From the NCBI RefSeq assembly GCF_000425105.1, contig NZ_AULD01000016.1:1-64000 (forward strand): DNA of 64,000 bases, given 5' to 3'. The notes below the pieces were generated by a model, which worked only from the letters and a program-made list of their open reading frames with translations, was not told the DNA's origin and did no database searches. The stretch comes from Agrococcus lahaulensis DSM 17612 (GTDB lineage Bacteria > Actinomycetota > Actinomycetes > Actinomycetales > Microbacteriaceae). The position numbers were made by a program, and so were the translations under genes. Shown here piece after piece: positions 16,644 through 25,584 of this stretch. Numbering within the stretch: the stretch's first letter is position 1; every line of letters starts with the position of its first letter.

Positions 16644-18875
16644 ATGAGCGACACCCAGCAGTCCTCGGGCGGCTTCCGCACGCTCCTGCCCTTCCTCTTC
16701 TCGCGCTCGCACCGCGCGGGCGCCGTCGACGAGCTCATCCGCACGGTCAAGGCGCAGCACCCGAAGGCCGACACGGGCCTCATCCAGCGCGCGTACATCG
16801 TCGCCGAGGAGGCGCACCGGGGGCAGTACCGCAAGTCGGGCGAGCCCTACATCACCCACCCGGTCGCCGTCGCGCAGATCCTCGCCGACCTCGGCATCGG
16901 CGCGATCACGGTCGCGGCGGCGCTGCTGCACGACACGGTCGAGGACACGAGCTACACCCTCGAGCAGTGCCGCGCGGACTTCGGCGACGAGATCGCGATG
17001 CTCGTCGACGGGGTCACGAAGCTCGACAAGCTCAAGTACGGCGAATCCGCCCAGGCGGAGACCGTGCGCAAGATGGTCGTCGCGATGTCGAAGGACATCC
17101 GCGTGCTCGTCATCAAGCTCGCCGACCGCCTCCACAACGCGCGCACGTGGGGCTTCGTCTCGGACGAGTCGGCGCAGCGCAAGGCGCGCGAGACGATCGA
17201 GATCTACGCGCCGCTCGCGCACCGGCTCGGCATCCAGACGATCAAGGTCGAGCTCGAGGACCTCTCGTTCGCGGTGCTGCAGCCGAAGGTCTACCTCGAG
17301 ATCAAGAACCTCGTCGAGGCCCGCGCCCCCGAGCGCGAGCGCTACCTCGACGAGGTCGTCGCGGGCCTCACGGAGGACATGCGGGCGCAGCGGATCCGCG
17401 GCCGCATCGCGGGCCGGCCGAAGCAGTACTACTCGATCTACAACAAGATGCGGCTGCGCGGCCACGACTTCGCCGACATCTACGACCTCGTCGGCGTGCG
17501 CGTCATCGTGCCGACCGTGCGCGACTGCTACGCCGTGCTCGGGGCGATCCACGCCCGCTGGCAGCCCATGCCGGGGCGCCTCAAGGACTACATCGCCACC
17601 CCGAAGTTCAACCTCTACCAATCGCTCCACACGACCGTCATCGGCCCGCGCGGCCACCACGTCGAGATCCAGATCCGCACCGAGGAGATGCACCGCCGCG
17701 CCGAGTACGGCGTCGCGGCGCACTGGAAGTACAAGCAGGGCGGCGGCGCGATGTCGCCGACCGACATGGCGTGGCTGCAGCACATCAACGACTGGCAGGA
17801 GGAGACGACCGACCCCGGCGAGTTCCTCGAGTCGCTGCGCTTCGAGATCGGCGCGAAGGAGCTCTACGTCTTCACGCCCAAGGGGAAGGTCATCGGGCTG
17901 CCCGCGGGCGCGACGCCCGTCGATTTCGCCTACGCCGTGCACACCGAGGTCGGCCACCGCACGATGGGCGCGAAGGTCAACGGCCGGCTCGTGCCGCTCG
18001 ACACGAAGCTCGCGACCGGCGACGTCGTCGAGGTGCTCACGTCGAAGAGCCCCGACGCGGGGCCGAGCCAGGACTGGCAGGGCTTCGTGACCTCGCAGCG
18101 CGCGCGCAGCAAGATCCGCCAGTGGTTCCAGCGCGAGCGGCGCGACGAGGCGGTCGAGGTCGGCAAGGAGGCGATCGCGAAGGCGATGCGCCGCCACGAC
18201 CTGCCGCTGCAGAAGCTCATGGGGCGGGATGCGTTCGCCCAGGTGGCCGCGCAGCTCAAGTACGACGACGTCACGGGGCTCTACGCGGCCGTCGGCGAGG
18301 GCCAGGTCTCGACGCAATCGGTGCTCGAGAAGGTCGTCGCGGCGGTGCGGGCGGAGGAGTCGGCCGACGAGGACGACCAGCCGATCCCGATGATCCCGAC
18401 GCGCGCGCCCCGGCCGGCGTCGAGCGCCTCGGGCGTGCTCGTGCGCGGCGCCGACGACATCCTCGTGAAGCTCTCGAAGTGCTGCGCGCCCGTGCCGGGA
18501 GACGACATCGTCGGCTTCGTCACGCGCGGCCAGGGCGTGAGCGTGCACCAGCGCTCATGCCCGAACGTGCAGGGGCTGCTGCAGGAGCCGGAGCGCATGA
18601 TCGAGGTCGAGTGGGCTCCCACGTCGAAGGGCCTCTTCCTCGTCAACATCCAGGTGGAGGCGCTCGACCGCTCCGGGCTGCTGAGCGACATCACGCGCGT
18701 GCTGAGCGAGCACCACGTCAACATCCTCTCGGCGAGCGTGCACACCGGCAGCGACGCCCTCGCGATCAGCCGCTTCGCGTTCGAGATGGGCGACGTGACG
18801 CACCTCGACAGCGTGCTGAACGCCGTGCGCCGCATCGACGGCGTCTACGACGTCTACCGCATCACGACCGGCTGA
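16644..18875 (+). CDS. Bifunctional (p)ppGpp synthetase/hydrolase (RelA/SpoT homologue)
   Basis: A 743-residue stringent-response enzyme. N-terminal HD hydrolase domain (about 50-200) with intact LLHDTVEDT and IKLADRLHNART; synthetase domain (about 240-355) with GRPKQYYSIYNKMR, DIYDLVGVRVIV and FNLYQSLHTTVIG; TGS domain (about 405-465) with VFTPKGKVIGLPAGATPVDFAY; a zinc-finger-like region with KCCAPVPGDDIVGF and the HQRSCPN motif; and a C-terminal ACT domain (about 665-740). The intact HD motif means it should both make and degrade (p)ppGpp, as actinobacterial Rel does. GGGAGGGGG precedes the ATG. Often named rel or relA. Confidence 0.97.
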   Translation: MSDTQQSSGGFRTLLPFLFSRSHRAGAVDELIRTVKAQHPKADTGLIQRAYIVAEEAHRGQYRKSGEPYITHPVAVAQILADLGIGAITVAAALLHDTVEDTSYTLEQCRADFGDEIAMLVDGVTKLDKLKYGESAQAETVRKMVVAMSKDIRVLVIKLADRLHNARTWGFVSDESAQRKARETIEIYAPLAHRLGIQTIKVELEDLSFAVLQPKVYLEIKNLVEARAPERERYLDEVVAGLTEDMRAQRIRGRIAGRPKQYYSIYNKMRLRGHDFADIYDLVGVRVIVPTVRDCYAVLGAIHARWQPMPGRLKDYIATPKFNLYQSLHTTVIGPRGHHVEIQIRTEEMHRRAEYGVAAHWKYKQGGGAMSPTDMAWLQHINDWQEETTDPGEFLESLRFEIGAKELYVFTPKGKVIGLPAGATPVDFAYAVHTEVGHRTMGAKVNGRLVPLDTKLATGDVVEVLTSKSPDAGPSQDWQGFVTSQRARSKIRQWFQRERRDEAVEVGKEAIAKAMRRHDLPLQKLMGRDAFAQVAAQLKYDDVTGLYAAVGEGQVSTQSVLEKVVAAVRAEESADEDDQPIPMIPTRAPRPASSASGVLVRGADDILVKLSKCCAPVPGDDIVGFVTRGQGVSVHQRSCPNVQGLLQEPERMIEVEWAPTSKGLFLVNIQVEALDRSGLLSDITRVLSEHHVNILSASVHTGSDALAISRFAFEMGDVTHLDSVLNAVRRIDGVYDVYRITTG

Positions 18876-18879
18876 GCGC

Positions 18880-19090
18880 TCACGCCATCGCGCGGGTCTC
18901 GGCGTCGAGCACCTCGGGGGAGAGGGCGTGCTCGATCGCGAGCGCGACCGCTCCCCGCACCGCCGCATCCGCCTGCGTCGTGCTCGCCGCGATGCGCAGG
19001 TGCTCGGTCGCGAGCGGGAGCGATCGCCGGTAGACGACCTCGCTGATGCCCGCGAGCAGCTCCTCGCCCGCTCCCGCGAGCCGCCCGCCG
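18880..19090 (-). pseudogene. ROK-family repressor/sugar kinase, C-terminal fragment
   Basis: On the minus strand about 70 codons end in TGA at 18880-18882 and read GGRLAGAGEELLAGIS, then YRRSLPLATEHLRI and AVRGAVALAIEHAL. This matches the last helix-strand part of ROK-family transcriptional regulators (NagC/XylR type), which are about 380-400 residues. The sugar-binding domain, the ExGH motif and the N-terminal helix-turn-helix are absent. The sequence stops making sense at about 19090, where a plus-strand oxidoreductase fragment begins. The fragment has no start codon of its own. It is most simply explained by a deletion that removed the front halves of two divergent genes. Confidence 0.7.
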
Positions 19091-19091
19091 C

Positions 19092-19562
19092 GTGAGCGTC
19101 GACGACGCCGCCTGGGCGCTGCTCGACCTCGCCCGCGGCGCGACCGCGTCGCTCGAGGTCTCGCGCGTCGCAGCGGGCAGGAAGAACGCGCTCGAGCTCG
19201 AGGTGCACGGCACCGACGGCGCGATCGCGTTCGACCTCGAGCGGCTCAACGAGCTCACGGTCACCTCGGGCCGCGGCGGCTGGCCCGCGCGCGTGCTCGT
19301 GACGGAGGCGCACCACCCGCTGCTCGAGGGGTGGTGGCCGCCCGGGCACGTGCTGGGCTGGGACAGCACCTTCACCGCGCAAGCGGCCGACCTGCTGCGC
19401 GCGATCGCCGCCGGCACGCCGCCCGAGCCGTCGTTCGCCGACGGCCTCGCGGTGCAGCGCGTGCTCGACGCCGTCGCGCGCAGCGACGCGGCGGGCGGTG
19501 CCAGGATCGACCTGAGCGAGACCGACCAGGGCCACGACGACCGAGCGGAGACGACGCGATGA
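19092..19562 (+). pseudogene. Gfo/Idh/MocA-family oxidoreductase, C-terminal fragment
   Basis: An open frame of 156 codons reads VSVDDAAWALLDL, GATASLEVSRVAAGRKNALELE, HGTDGAIAFDLERLNEL and a typical C-terminal PEPSFADGLAVQRVLDAVARS. This is the substrate-binding C-terminal domain of a Gfo/Idh/MocA dehydrogenase (usual length 360-390). The N-terminal NAD(P)-binding Rossmann domain with GxGxxG and the EKP motif is absent. A GTG at 19092 could start translation by chance, but the product would have no cofactor site. The 4-nt overlap with the downstream isomerase-like gene shows the two were once an operon. Confidence 0.8.
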
Positions 19563-20560
19563 CGCGACCCTTCACCCTGTTCACCAGCCAGTGGGCCGAC
19601 CTGCCGTTCGAGGAGGTCGCGCGGCTCGCGGGCTCGTGGGGCTTCGACGGGCTCGAGATCGCCTGCTGGGGCGACCACCTCGACGCCTCCCGCTGGGACG
19701 ATGCCGACTACGTCGCCGGGCGCCGCGAGATCCTCGAGCGCAACGGGCTCGGCGTCTGGGCGATCTCGAACCACCTGCACGGCCAAGCGGTGTGCGACGA
19801 CCCGATCGACTTCCGCCACGAGGCGATCGTTCGGCCGCGCGTGTGGGGCGACGGCGACCCGGAGGGCGTGCGGCAGCGCGCCGCCGCCGAGCTCATGGAC
19901 ACCGCGCGGATGGCGCGCGCGCTCGGCGTGCAGACCGTCGTCGGCTTCACCGGCTCGTCGATCTGGCAGTACGTCGCGCAGTTCCCGCCCGTGCCCGACA
20001 CCGTCTTCGAGCGCGGCTACGAGGACTTCGCCGAGCGCTGGCACCCCATCCTCGACGTCTTCGAGGAGTGCGGCGTGCGCTTCGCCCACGAGGTGCACCC
20101 GAGCGAGATCGCCTACGACCACTGGTCGACGGTGCGCGCGCTCGAGGCCATCGGGCACCGCGCATCCTTCGGCCTCAACTGGGACCCGAGCCACATGCTG
20201 TGGCAGGGGATCGACCCGGTGTCGTTCCTCTCTGACTTCGCCGACCGCATCTACCACGTCGACTGCAAGGACACGAGGATGCGGATGGGCGACGGGCGGA
20301 ACGGCATCCTCTCGTCGCACCTCCCGTGGGGGCACCCGCGGCGCGGCTGGGACTTCGTGTCGGCGGGGCGCGGCGACGTGCCGTGGGGCGACGCGTTCCG
20401 CACGCTCACCGCGATCGGCTACGACGGGCCGATCTCGATCGAGTGGGAGGACGCGGGCATGGATCGCCTGCAGGGCGCGCCCGAGGCGCTCGCGTCGCTG
20501 CGGCGCTTCGACCTCGACCCCTCGGCGGCGCGCTTCGACGCGGCCTTCGGGCAGGGCTGA
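19559..20560 (+). CDS. Sugar phosphate isomerase/epimerase (xylose isomerase-like TIM barrel)
   Basis: A 333-residue AP-endonuclease-2/xylose-isomerase-like TIM barrel, a family that includes inosose and ketose isomerases and dehydratases. Recognisable parts: FTLFTSQWADLPFEEVARLA, WGFDGLEIACWGDH, the metal-ligand region FAHEVHPSEIAYDH, GLNWDPSHMLWQGIDP, IYHVDCKDT and GPISIEWEDAG, which provide the Glu/Asp/His metal ligands. It looks intact and overlaps the truncated oxidoreductase by 4 nt. With the ROK regulator remnant, this suggests a former polyol or inositol-type catabolic operon. With the upstream half deleted it has probably lost its own promoter, so expression is uncertain. Confidence 0.88.
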   Translation: MTRPFTLFTSQWADLPFEEVARLAGSWGFDGLEIACWGDHLDASRWDDADYVAGRREILERNGLGVWAISNHLHGQAVCDDPIDFRHEAIVRPRVWGDGDPEGVRQRAAAELMDTARMARALGVQTVVGFTGSSIWQYVAQFPPVPDTVFERGYEDFAERWHPILDVFEECGVRFAHEVHPSEIAYDHWSTVRALEAIGHRASFGLNWDPSHMLWQGIDPVSFLSDFADRIYHVDCKDTRMRMGDGRNGILSSHLPWGHPRRGWDFVSAGRGDVPWGDAFRTLTAIGYDGPISIEWEDAGMDRLQGAPEALASLRRFDLDPSAARFDAAFGQG

Positions 20561-20584
20561 GCCCGTACGTCGCGGCCGACGACG

Positions 20585-20614
20585 GAGGGCCGGGATCTCG
20601 CGATCCCGGCCCTC
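20585..20614. terminator. Bidirectional hairpin terminator
   Basis: A perfect 13-bp inverted repeat GAGGGCCGGGATC / GATCCCGGCCCTC with a 4-nt loop between the convergent isomerase-like and DUF349 genes. Confidence 0.8.
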
Positions 20615-20625
20615 GAGTCGTCAGG

Positions 20626-22212
20626 TCAGCCGGCGGCGGCGACGACCTCGAGCCACGAGCGCTTCGTCTGCAGCTCGGCCTCGAGCTCGGCCTTCTTCGA
20701 CGCGTCGGTCGTCTCGGCGATCTCGGCCTCGAGCTTCTCGATCGCCTCCTCGAGCTGCCCCGCGAGGCCCTCGGAGCGCGCCTTCCGCTCCGGGTTCGAC
20801 GCCTTCCAGTGCCGCTCATCGAGCTCGCGCACGTGCGTCTCGATCTTCCGCATGCGGTCCTCGACCTCGCGGAGCGCCTCGCGCGGCACGCGGCCGATCT
20901 CGTCCCAGCGGCGCTGGATGCCGAGCAGCGCCTCGCGGGCCTTCGCGCGATCCTGCATCTCGAGGATCGGGGCGGCCTCGTCGAGCAGGGCCCGCTTCGC
21001 GGCGAGGTTGCCGGCGTACTGCTCGTCGTCGATCGTCGCCTGCTCGGCCTTGGCCGCGAAGAGCACGTCGCCGGCCTCCTTGAACTGAGCCCACAGCGCG
21101 TCGTCGACCTTGCGGCCCGCGCGGCCGGCGGCCTTCCACTGGTCGAGGAGCGCGCGGTAGGCGGGGATGCCGTCCGAGCCCTTCGACGCGAGCGCCTGCG
21201 CCTGCTCGACGAGCGCCTGCTTGCGGGCGCGCACGTCCTTGTGGGAGGCGTCGAGCTCGGCGAAGAACTTGCGGCGCGCCGACTCGAGCGTCGCGCGAGC
21301 GTCGCGGAAGCGCTTCCAGAGCGCATCCGCCTGGCTCTTCGACAGCCGCGGGCCGTCCTTCTGCAGCCGCTGCCAGTCGGCGAAGAGCGCGTCGACCTTC
21401 TGCATCGTCTGCTTCCACTGCACGTTGGCGAGGTCGCCGCTCGCGAGCTGCTCGATCGATTCGACGACCTTCGTGCGCTCGGCGAGCGCGGCCTCGACCT
21501 CGGCGCGGCTCGCGGCCTGCTGCTGCGCCTCGAGCTCGCCGAGCTCGCCGCGCAAGGCGTCGAGCCGCGTGAGGAGCGAGGGGATGTCGCCGACGGCGCT
21601 CGCGTCCTGCACCGTGCTGTAGAGGTGCGAGGCGGCCTTCGCGACGTCGCGCGCGCTCGCCCCGCCGCGGATGCGCTGCTCGAGCAGGCGCACCTGGCCC
21701 TCGAGGTCGGCGAACTTGCGCTCGAAGTACGCGAGCGCCTCCTCGGCCTCGACGTCGGGGAACTGGCCGACGACGCGCCAGCGCTCGCCCTCCTGCACCG
21801 CGACGGTGCCGGTCGCGTCGACGCGGCCGAGGCCGCGCTCGATGACGGGCTCACCCATCGCGGGCTCGGCCGCGGTCGCGTCGGCGTCGCTCGCCGCGGG
21901 CTCGGCGCCCGCTTCGGCGGCGGCAGGCTGGTCGGCCGGGGCCTCGTCGGCATCGACCGCGGGTGCCTCGTCGGCGGACGCGGCCTCGACCGGCGCCTCG
22001 TCGGCCGAGAGCTCGGCGACGGCCTGCTCGACCGGGATCCCGGTCGCGGCGTCGGCGGCCGCGGCCATCTCGGCGGCGCTCGCCTCGCCCTCGGGCTGCG
22101 CGTCGTCGAGCGGCTCCGGGGCAGCGGTCGGCTGCTCCGCGACGGCGCTCTCGTCGGCGAGGGCGGTCTCCTCCGCCGGGGCGGAGTCGGTGGGCTGGGT
22201 GGAGTCGGTCAT
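20626..22212 (-). CDS. DUF349 domain-containing protein
   Basis: A 528-residue cytosolic, highly helical protein. Residues 1-115 are a low-complexity Ala/Glu/Asp/Pro-rich tail starting MTDSTQPTDSAPAEETA. The rest contains several DUF349 repeats, each with the W-containing helix pair (LFADWQRLQKDGPR, ALLDQWKAAGRAGR, GIQRRWDEIGRVPR), and ends with a coiled coil (ERKARSEGLAGQLEEAIEKL). DUF349 proteins are common in actinobacteria and their role is not established. I chose the ATG at 22212, preceded by GAGAG, rather than an in-frame ATG at 22245. A -10 box (TACGCT, 22248-22253 on the minus strand) gives a leader of about 30 nt. Confidence 0.92.
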   Translation of the reverse strand: MTDSTQPTDSAPAEETALADESAVAEQPTAAPEPLDDAQPEGEASAAEMAAAADAATGIPVEQAVAELSADEAPVEAASADEAPAVDADEAPADQPAAAEAGAEPAASDADATAAEPAMGEPVIERGLGRVDATGTVAVQEGERWRVVGQFPDVEAEEALAYFERKFADLEGQVRLLEQRIRGGASARDVAKAASHLYSTVQDASAVGDIPSLLTRLDALRGELGELEAQQQAASRAEVEAALAERTKVVESIEQLASGDLANVQWKQTMQKVDALFADWQRLQKDGPRLSKSQADALWKRFRDARATLESARRKFFAELDASHKDVRARKQALVEQAQALASKGSDGIPAYRALLDQWKAAGRAGRKVDDALWAQFKEAGDVLFAAKAEQATIDDEQYAGNLAAKRALLDEAAPILEMQDRAKAREALLGIQRRWDEIGRVPREALREVEDRMRKIETHVRELDERHWKASNPERKARSEGLAGQLEEAIEKLEAEIAETTDASKKAELEAELQTKRSWLEVVAAAG

Positions 22213-22272
22213 GACGGGATCTCTCAGACGAGGGGAGGGGCGCATCGAGCGTACCGCGATGCGCGGCGCGGG

Positions 22273-23031
22273 CTACTCGAGCGTGAAGTCGTCGATCGTG
22301 ACGGGCTCGGCCGGCGGGCCGTCGGGCACGCCGCCCTGCGTGCCCTTCGCGATGACCTGCTCGCGCAGGGCATCGAGCCCCGAGGTGACGCGGCCGATGA
22401 CGGAGTAGCCGCCGGCGCTGTCGGAGGGGATCGTCGTGTCGCCGTAGACGATGAAGAACTGGTGGCCGTTCGACTCGGCGTTGCCGCTCTGGCGCGCCAT
22501 GGCGATCGTGCCCTCGGCGTACAGGTCGTCGGCGGGAGCGTTCTCGATCGGCCCGTACATGAACGACGGGTCGCCGCCGCCCTGCCCGTCGATCGAGCCG
22601 CACTGCAGCACCGAGAAGCCCTCGCTCGTCGTCAGGCGATGGCACGTCGAGCCGTCGTAGTAGTCGCGCTGCGTGTCGAAGAGCACGGCCGAGACCGCTT
22701 GCGGCGCCGCTGCGCCGTCGAGCTCGACGCCGAGCTCGACGCCGTTCAGCGTCATGGTCCCGGTCCACGAGCGGCCCTCGGCGAGCGAGGGGTCGGGCAC
22801 GAGCGACTCGCCGGCGCTCTCGCTCGCCGCCGGCGCCGCCGTGTCGGCGGGGTCGGCCGCATCGCCCGGCTGCTGGAGCGCGATGAGCGCGGTGCCGCCG
22901 AGGAGCACGACGAGCGCGAGGCCGCCGCCGATGAGGGAGTCGCGGCGCTGCCGGCGCTTGCGGCGCTCGTGCACCGCCTGCCGCGCGCGGTAGTCGCGCA
23001 CCCGGCGCTCCTGCTCCTGCTTCGTGACCAC
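22273..23031 (-). CDS. Membrane-anchored cyclophilin-type peptidyl-prolyl cis-trans isomerase
   Basis: A 252-residue protein with a very basic cytosolic N-terminus (1-32, HERRKRRQRR), one membrane helix (about 33-52), a linker rich in Ala/Asp/Ser/Pro, and an extracytoplasmic cyclophilin domain (about 85-252). Cyclophilin features: YDGSTCHRLTTSEGFSVLQCG, EGTIAMARQSG, NSNGHQFFIVYGDT-like (ESNGHQFFIVYG), and GYSVIGRVTSGLD. It should help fold exported proteins at proline bonds. The start is a GTG at 23031 behind AGGAGAG; a -10 box (TAGCCT) lies at 23075-23080 on the minus strand. It is divergent from rarA. Confidence 0.93.
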   Translation of the reverse strand: MVTKQEQERRVRDYRARQAVHERRKRRQRRDSLIGGGLALVVLLGGTALIALQQPGDAADPADTAAPAASESAGESLVPDPSLAEGRSWTGTMTLNGVELGVELDGAAAPQAVSAVLFDTQRDYYDGSTCHRLTTSEGFSVLQCGSIDGQGGGDPSFMYGPIENAPADDLYAEGTIAMARQSGNAESNGHQFFIVYGDTTIPSDSAGGYSVIGRVTSGLDALREQVIAKGTQGGVPDGPPAEPVTIDDFTLE

Positions 23032-23133
23032 TCGGCTCTCCTCTCGCTCCGCGCGCCCGCGCGATGCGGCGTTCAGGCTACCGCGTGGGCGGGACCGAGC
23101 TCGGCGCGGCGGGCCCGTGTGGGCGGCCGCGCC

Positions 23134-23139
23134 TAGGCT
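23134..23139 (+). promoter_or_regulatory. -10 box of rarA (leaderless start)
   Basis: TAGGCT, then GGATCC (6 nt), then ATG at 23146. No Shine-Dalgarno sequence is possible in this gap. Confidence 0.6.
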
Positions 23140-23145
23140 GGATCC

Positions 23146-24522
23146 ATGGCCATGGGGACGACGGCGCCGCTCGCGGTGCGGATGCGCCCGACGAGCCTCG
23201 ACGAGGTGGTCGGCCAGCGGCACCTGCTGGGCCCCGGCTCGCCGCTGCGTCGCCTCGCCGCGTCGAGCCAGACCGGCGGCGCCGCGAGCGGGCAGAGCGT
23301 CATCCTGTGGGGGCCGCCCGGGACCGGCAAGACGACGCTCGCGCAGTCCATCGCGCACTCCTCCGACCGCCGGTTCGTCGAGCTGAGCGCGGTGACGGCC
23401 GGCGTGAAGGACGTGCGGCAGGTGATGGAGGCGGCGCTGACCGACCGCGACCTCTACCAGCGCTCGACGGTGCTCTTCCTCGACGAGATCCACCGGTTCA
23501 CGAAGGCGCAGCAGGACGCGCTGCTGCCCGGCGTCGAGCAGGGCTGGGTGACGCTCATCGCGGCGACGACCGAGAACCCCTCGTTCAGCGTCATCAGCCC
23601 GCTCCTGTCGCGCTCGCTGCTGCTGACGCTCGAGCCGCTCGACGACGACGACATCGTCATGCTCGTCGAGCGGGCGATCGCCGACCCCCGCGGCTTCGGC
23701 GGGCGCATCGCGCTCGACGACGACGCGCGCGCCCAGCTCGTGCGGCTCTCCTCGGGCGACGCCCGGCGCGCGCTCACGGCGCTCGAGGCCGCGGGCGCGC
23801 ACGCGCTCGAGGCGGCCAGCGGCGAGTCGGCCGGAGAAGATCCGGCCGGGGACGAGCCGGCCGGAGCGGAAGCGGATGCGCCGGTCACCGTGACGGCCGA
23901 AGCGCTCGCGAGCGCGGTCGACCGGGCGCTGCTGCGCTACGACCGGCAGGGCGACGAGCACTACGACGTCATCTCCGCGTTCATCAAGTCGGTGCGCGGC
24001 TCCGACCCCGACGCGGCGCTCCACTACCTCGCGCGCATGATCGAGGCGGGGGAGGACCCCCGCTTCATCGCCCGCCGCATCATCGTGCTCGCGAGCGAGG
24101 ACATCGGGATGGCCGACCCGCAGGGGCTCGTCATCGCGACCGCCGCCGCGCAGGCCGTGCAGCTCATCGGCATGCCCGAGGGCCGCATCCCGCTCGCCGA
24201 GGCCGTCGTGTACCTCGCGACCGCCCCGAAGTCGAACCGCTCCTACCTCGGCATCGACCGCGCGATCGCCGACGTGCGCCGCGGCGACTTCGGCCGGGTG
24301 CCCACGCACCTCCGCGACGCGCACTACCCCGGCGCGAAGCGCCTCGGGCACGGCAAGGGCTACCGCTACGCGCACGACGCGCCGCACGGCGTCGCGACGC
24401 AGCAGCACCTGCCCGACCCGCTCGTGGGGCGCCGCTACTACGAGCCCGGCGCGCACGGGTTCGAGCGCGACGTCGCCGCTCGGCTCGAGCGCATCCGGCG
24501 GATCCTCGCCGGCGAGCGCTGA
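23146..24522 (+). CDS. rarA: Replication-associated recombination protein RarA (MgsA/WRNIP1 family)
   Basis: A 458-residue AAA+ ATPase that acts at stalled replication forks. It starts with the family pattern [18 protein letters not shown]; Walker A is [10 protein letters not shown] (about 52-60), Walker B is LFLDEIHRF, sensor 1 is AATTENPSF. The lid and C-terminal tetramerisation domains contain [26 protein letters not shown] and [11 protein letters not shown]. Between the AAA+ core and the C-terminal domain there is an acidic Ala/Gly/Glu/Asp-rich insert (about 222-246) made of imperfect GEPAG-like repeats, probably a species-specific linker. Leaderless ATG start. Confidence 0.96.
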   Translation: MAMGTTAPLAVRMRPTSLDEVVGQRHLLGPGSPLRRLAASSQTGGAASGQSVILWGPPGTGKTTLAQSIAHSSDRRFVELSAVTAGVKDVRQVMEAALTDRDLYQRSTVLFLDEIHRFTKAQQDALLPGVEQGWVTLIAATTENPSFSVISPLLSRSLLLTLEPLDDDDIVMLVERAIADPRGFGGRIALDDDARAQLVRLSSGDARRALTALEAAGAHALEAASGESAGEDPAGDEPAGAEADAPVTVTAEALASAVDRALLRYDRQGDEHYDVISAFIKSVRGSDPDAALHYLARMIEAGEDPRFIARRIIVLASEDIGMADPQGLVIATAAAQAVQLIGMPEGRIPLAEAVVYLATAPKSNRSYLGIDRAIADVRRGDFGRVPTHLRDAHYPGAKRLGHGKGYRYAHDAPHGVATQQHLPDPLVGRRYYEPGAHGFERDVAARLERIRRILAGER

Positions 24523-24527
24523 TCTGG

Positions 24528-24533
24528 TAGCCT
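24528..24533 (+). promoter_or_regulatory. -10 box of rpsD
   Basis: TAGCCT just after the rarA stop. The leader to the rpsD ATG would be about 105 nt, long for this region, and contains several GC-rich inverted segments. An S4 feedback leader is possible but not shown by sequence alone. Confidence 0.5.
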
Positions 24534-24646
24534 GGTCGACGGTCCAACGGCAGCCATGCCGACGCATCCGGACCCGCAACCCTCCTTAGGTCTCGGCACT
24601 CGGCCGCGACAGCCGCTCGCGCGGCAGCGAATCAGCGAAGGAAGTC

Positions 24647-25276
24647 ATGTCCACGAAGTCCCGTACCCGTTCGAAGGTGCGCCTCTCGCGCGCCCTCGGC
24701 GTCGCCCTCACCCCCAAGGCCGCGCGCTACCTCGAGAAGCGCCCCTACGGCCCCGGCCAGCACGGCCGCACCAAGCGCAAGGCCGACAGCGACTACGCCG
24801 TCCGCCTCCGCGAGAAGCAGCGCCTGCGCGCCCAGTACGGCATCCGCGAGGCGCAGCTGCGCACGACGTTCAACGAGGCGCGCCGCCAGGCCGGCCTGAC
24901 GGGTGAGAACCTCGTCGAGCTGCTCGAGATGCGCCTCGACGCGCTCGTGCTGCGCGCCGGCTTCGCCCGCACCATCGCACAGGCCCGCCAGCTCGTCGTG
25001 CACCGCCACATCATGGTCGACGGCCAGCGCGTCGACCGCCCGTCGTTCCGCGTGAAGCCGGGCCAGCTCATCCACGTGCACGAGCGCAGCGAGGGCATGG
25101 AGCCCTTCCAGGTCGCCGCGGCCGGCGGTCACGCCGGCGTGCTGCCCCCGGTGCCGCCGTACCTCGACGTGCAGCTCGACCGCCTGCAGGCGCGCCTCGT
25201 GCGCCGCCCGGCGCGCGCCGAGGTCCCCGTCGTGGCCGAGGTCCAGCTCGTCGTCGAGTACTACGCCGCTCGCTGA
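24647..25276 (+). CDS. rpsD: 30S ribosomal protein S4
   Basis: A 209-residue primary 16S rRNA-binding protein, full length for actinobacterial S4. It contains RSKVRLSRALGVALTPKAARY and YGPGQHG at the N-terminus and the S4 RNA-binding domain (about 95-160) with LVELLEMRLDALVLRAGFA and QLVVHRHIMVDGQRVDRPSFRVKPGQ. GAAGGAAG precedes the ATG. It is not in the main ribosomal operon but stands alone with its own promoter and terminator. Basic and Arg-rich; no zinc-finger cysteines, so it is the Cys-minus form. Confidence 0.98.
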   Translation: MSTKSRTRSKVRLSRALGVALTPKAARYLEKRPYGPGQHGRTKRKADSDYAVRLREKQRLRAQYGIREAQLRTTFNEARRQAGLTGENLVELLEMRLDALVLRAGFARTIAQARQLVVHRHIMVDGQRVDRPSFRVKPGQLIHVHERSEGMEPFQVAAAGGHAGVLPPVPPYLDVQLDRLQARLVRRPARAEVPVVAEVQLVVEYYAAR

Positions 25277-25291
25277 TCCGAGCGATGCATC

Positions 25292-25321
25292 GAGAGGGGT
25301 CGCCGGAAGGCGGCCCCTCTC
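25292..25321 (+). terminator. rpsD terminator
   Basis: GAGAGGGGTCGCC / GGCGGCCCCTCTC, a 13-bp stem with one G-T pair and a GGAA tetraloop, then GTCGTT. Confidence 0.8.
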
Positions 25322-25326
25322 GTCGT

Positions 25327-25332
25327 TAGACT
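25327..25332 (+). promoter_or_regulatory. -10 box of the 59-residue protein gene
   Basis: TAGACT directly after the rpsD terminator, giving a leader of about 53 nt that holds the Shine-Dalgarno GAGGGG. Confidence 0.5.
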
Positions 25333-25391
25333 GACTGCGCCCCGGCCGCGACCGGCGTCGGGCGCACCCAGACACCCGAGGGGGACCCGCT

Positions 25392-25571
25392 GTGAAGAAG
25401 CTCCTGTTCCTGGCCATCGGCGTCGTCATCGGCGTCTTCGCCGCGCGCCGCATCGAGGAGACCGAGAAGGGCAAGGCGTTCCTCGACAGCGTCGACGCCC
25501 GCAGCCGCGAGTTCACGGATGCCGTCAAGGACGGCTACCAGGCTCGCGACCGCGAGCTGCGAGGCGAGTGA
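25392..25571 (+). CDS. Small membrane-anchored protein between rpsD and alaS, 59 residues
   Basis: The protein reads VKKLLFLAIGVVIGVFAARR, one N-terminal membrane helix with a positive stop, followed by a charged amphipathic helix (IEETEKGKAFLDSVDA ... KDGYQARDRELRGE) in the cytosol. Actinobacteria commonly have one or two small membrane proteins here, between rpsD and alaS; the layout fits that set, although the DUF948-type partner usually found next to it is missing. GTG start behind GAGGGG; own -10 box and terminator. The function is unknown, but the conserved position argues that it is real. Confidence 0.85.
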   Translation: MKKLLFLAIGVVIGVFAARRIEETEKGKAFLDSVDARSREFTDAVKDGYQARDRELRGE

Positions 25572-25584
25572 CCGCACCCGATCC

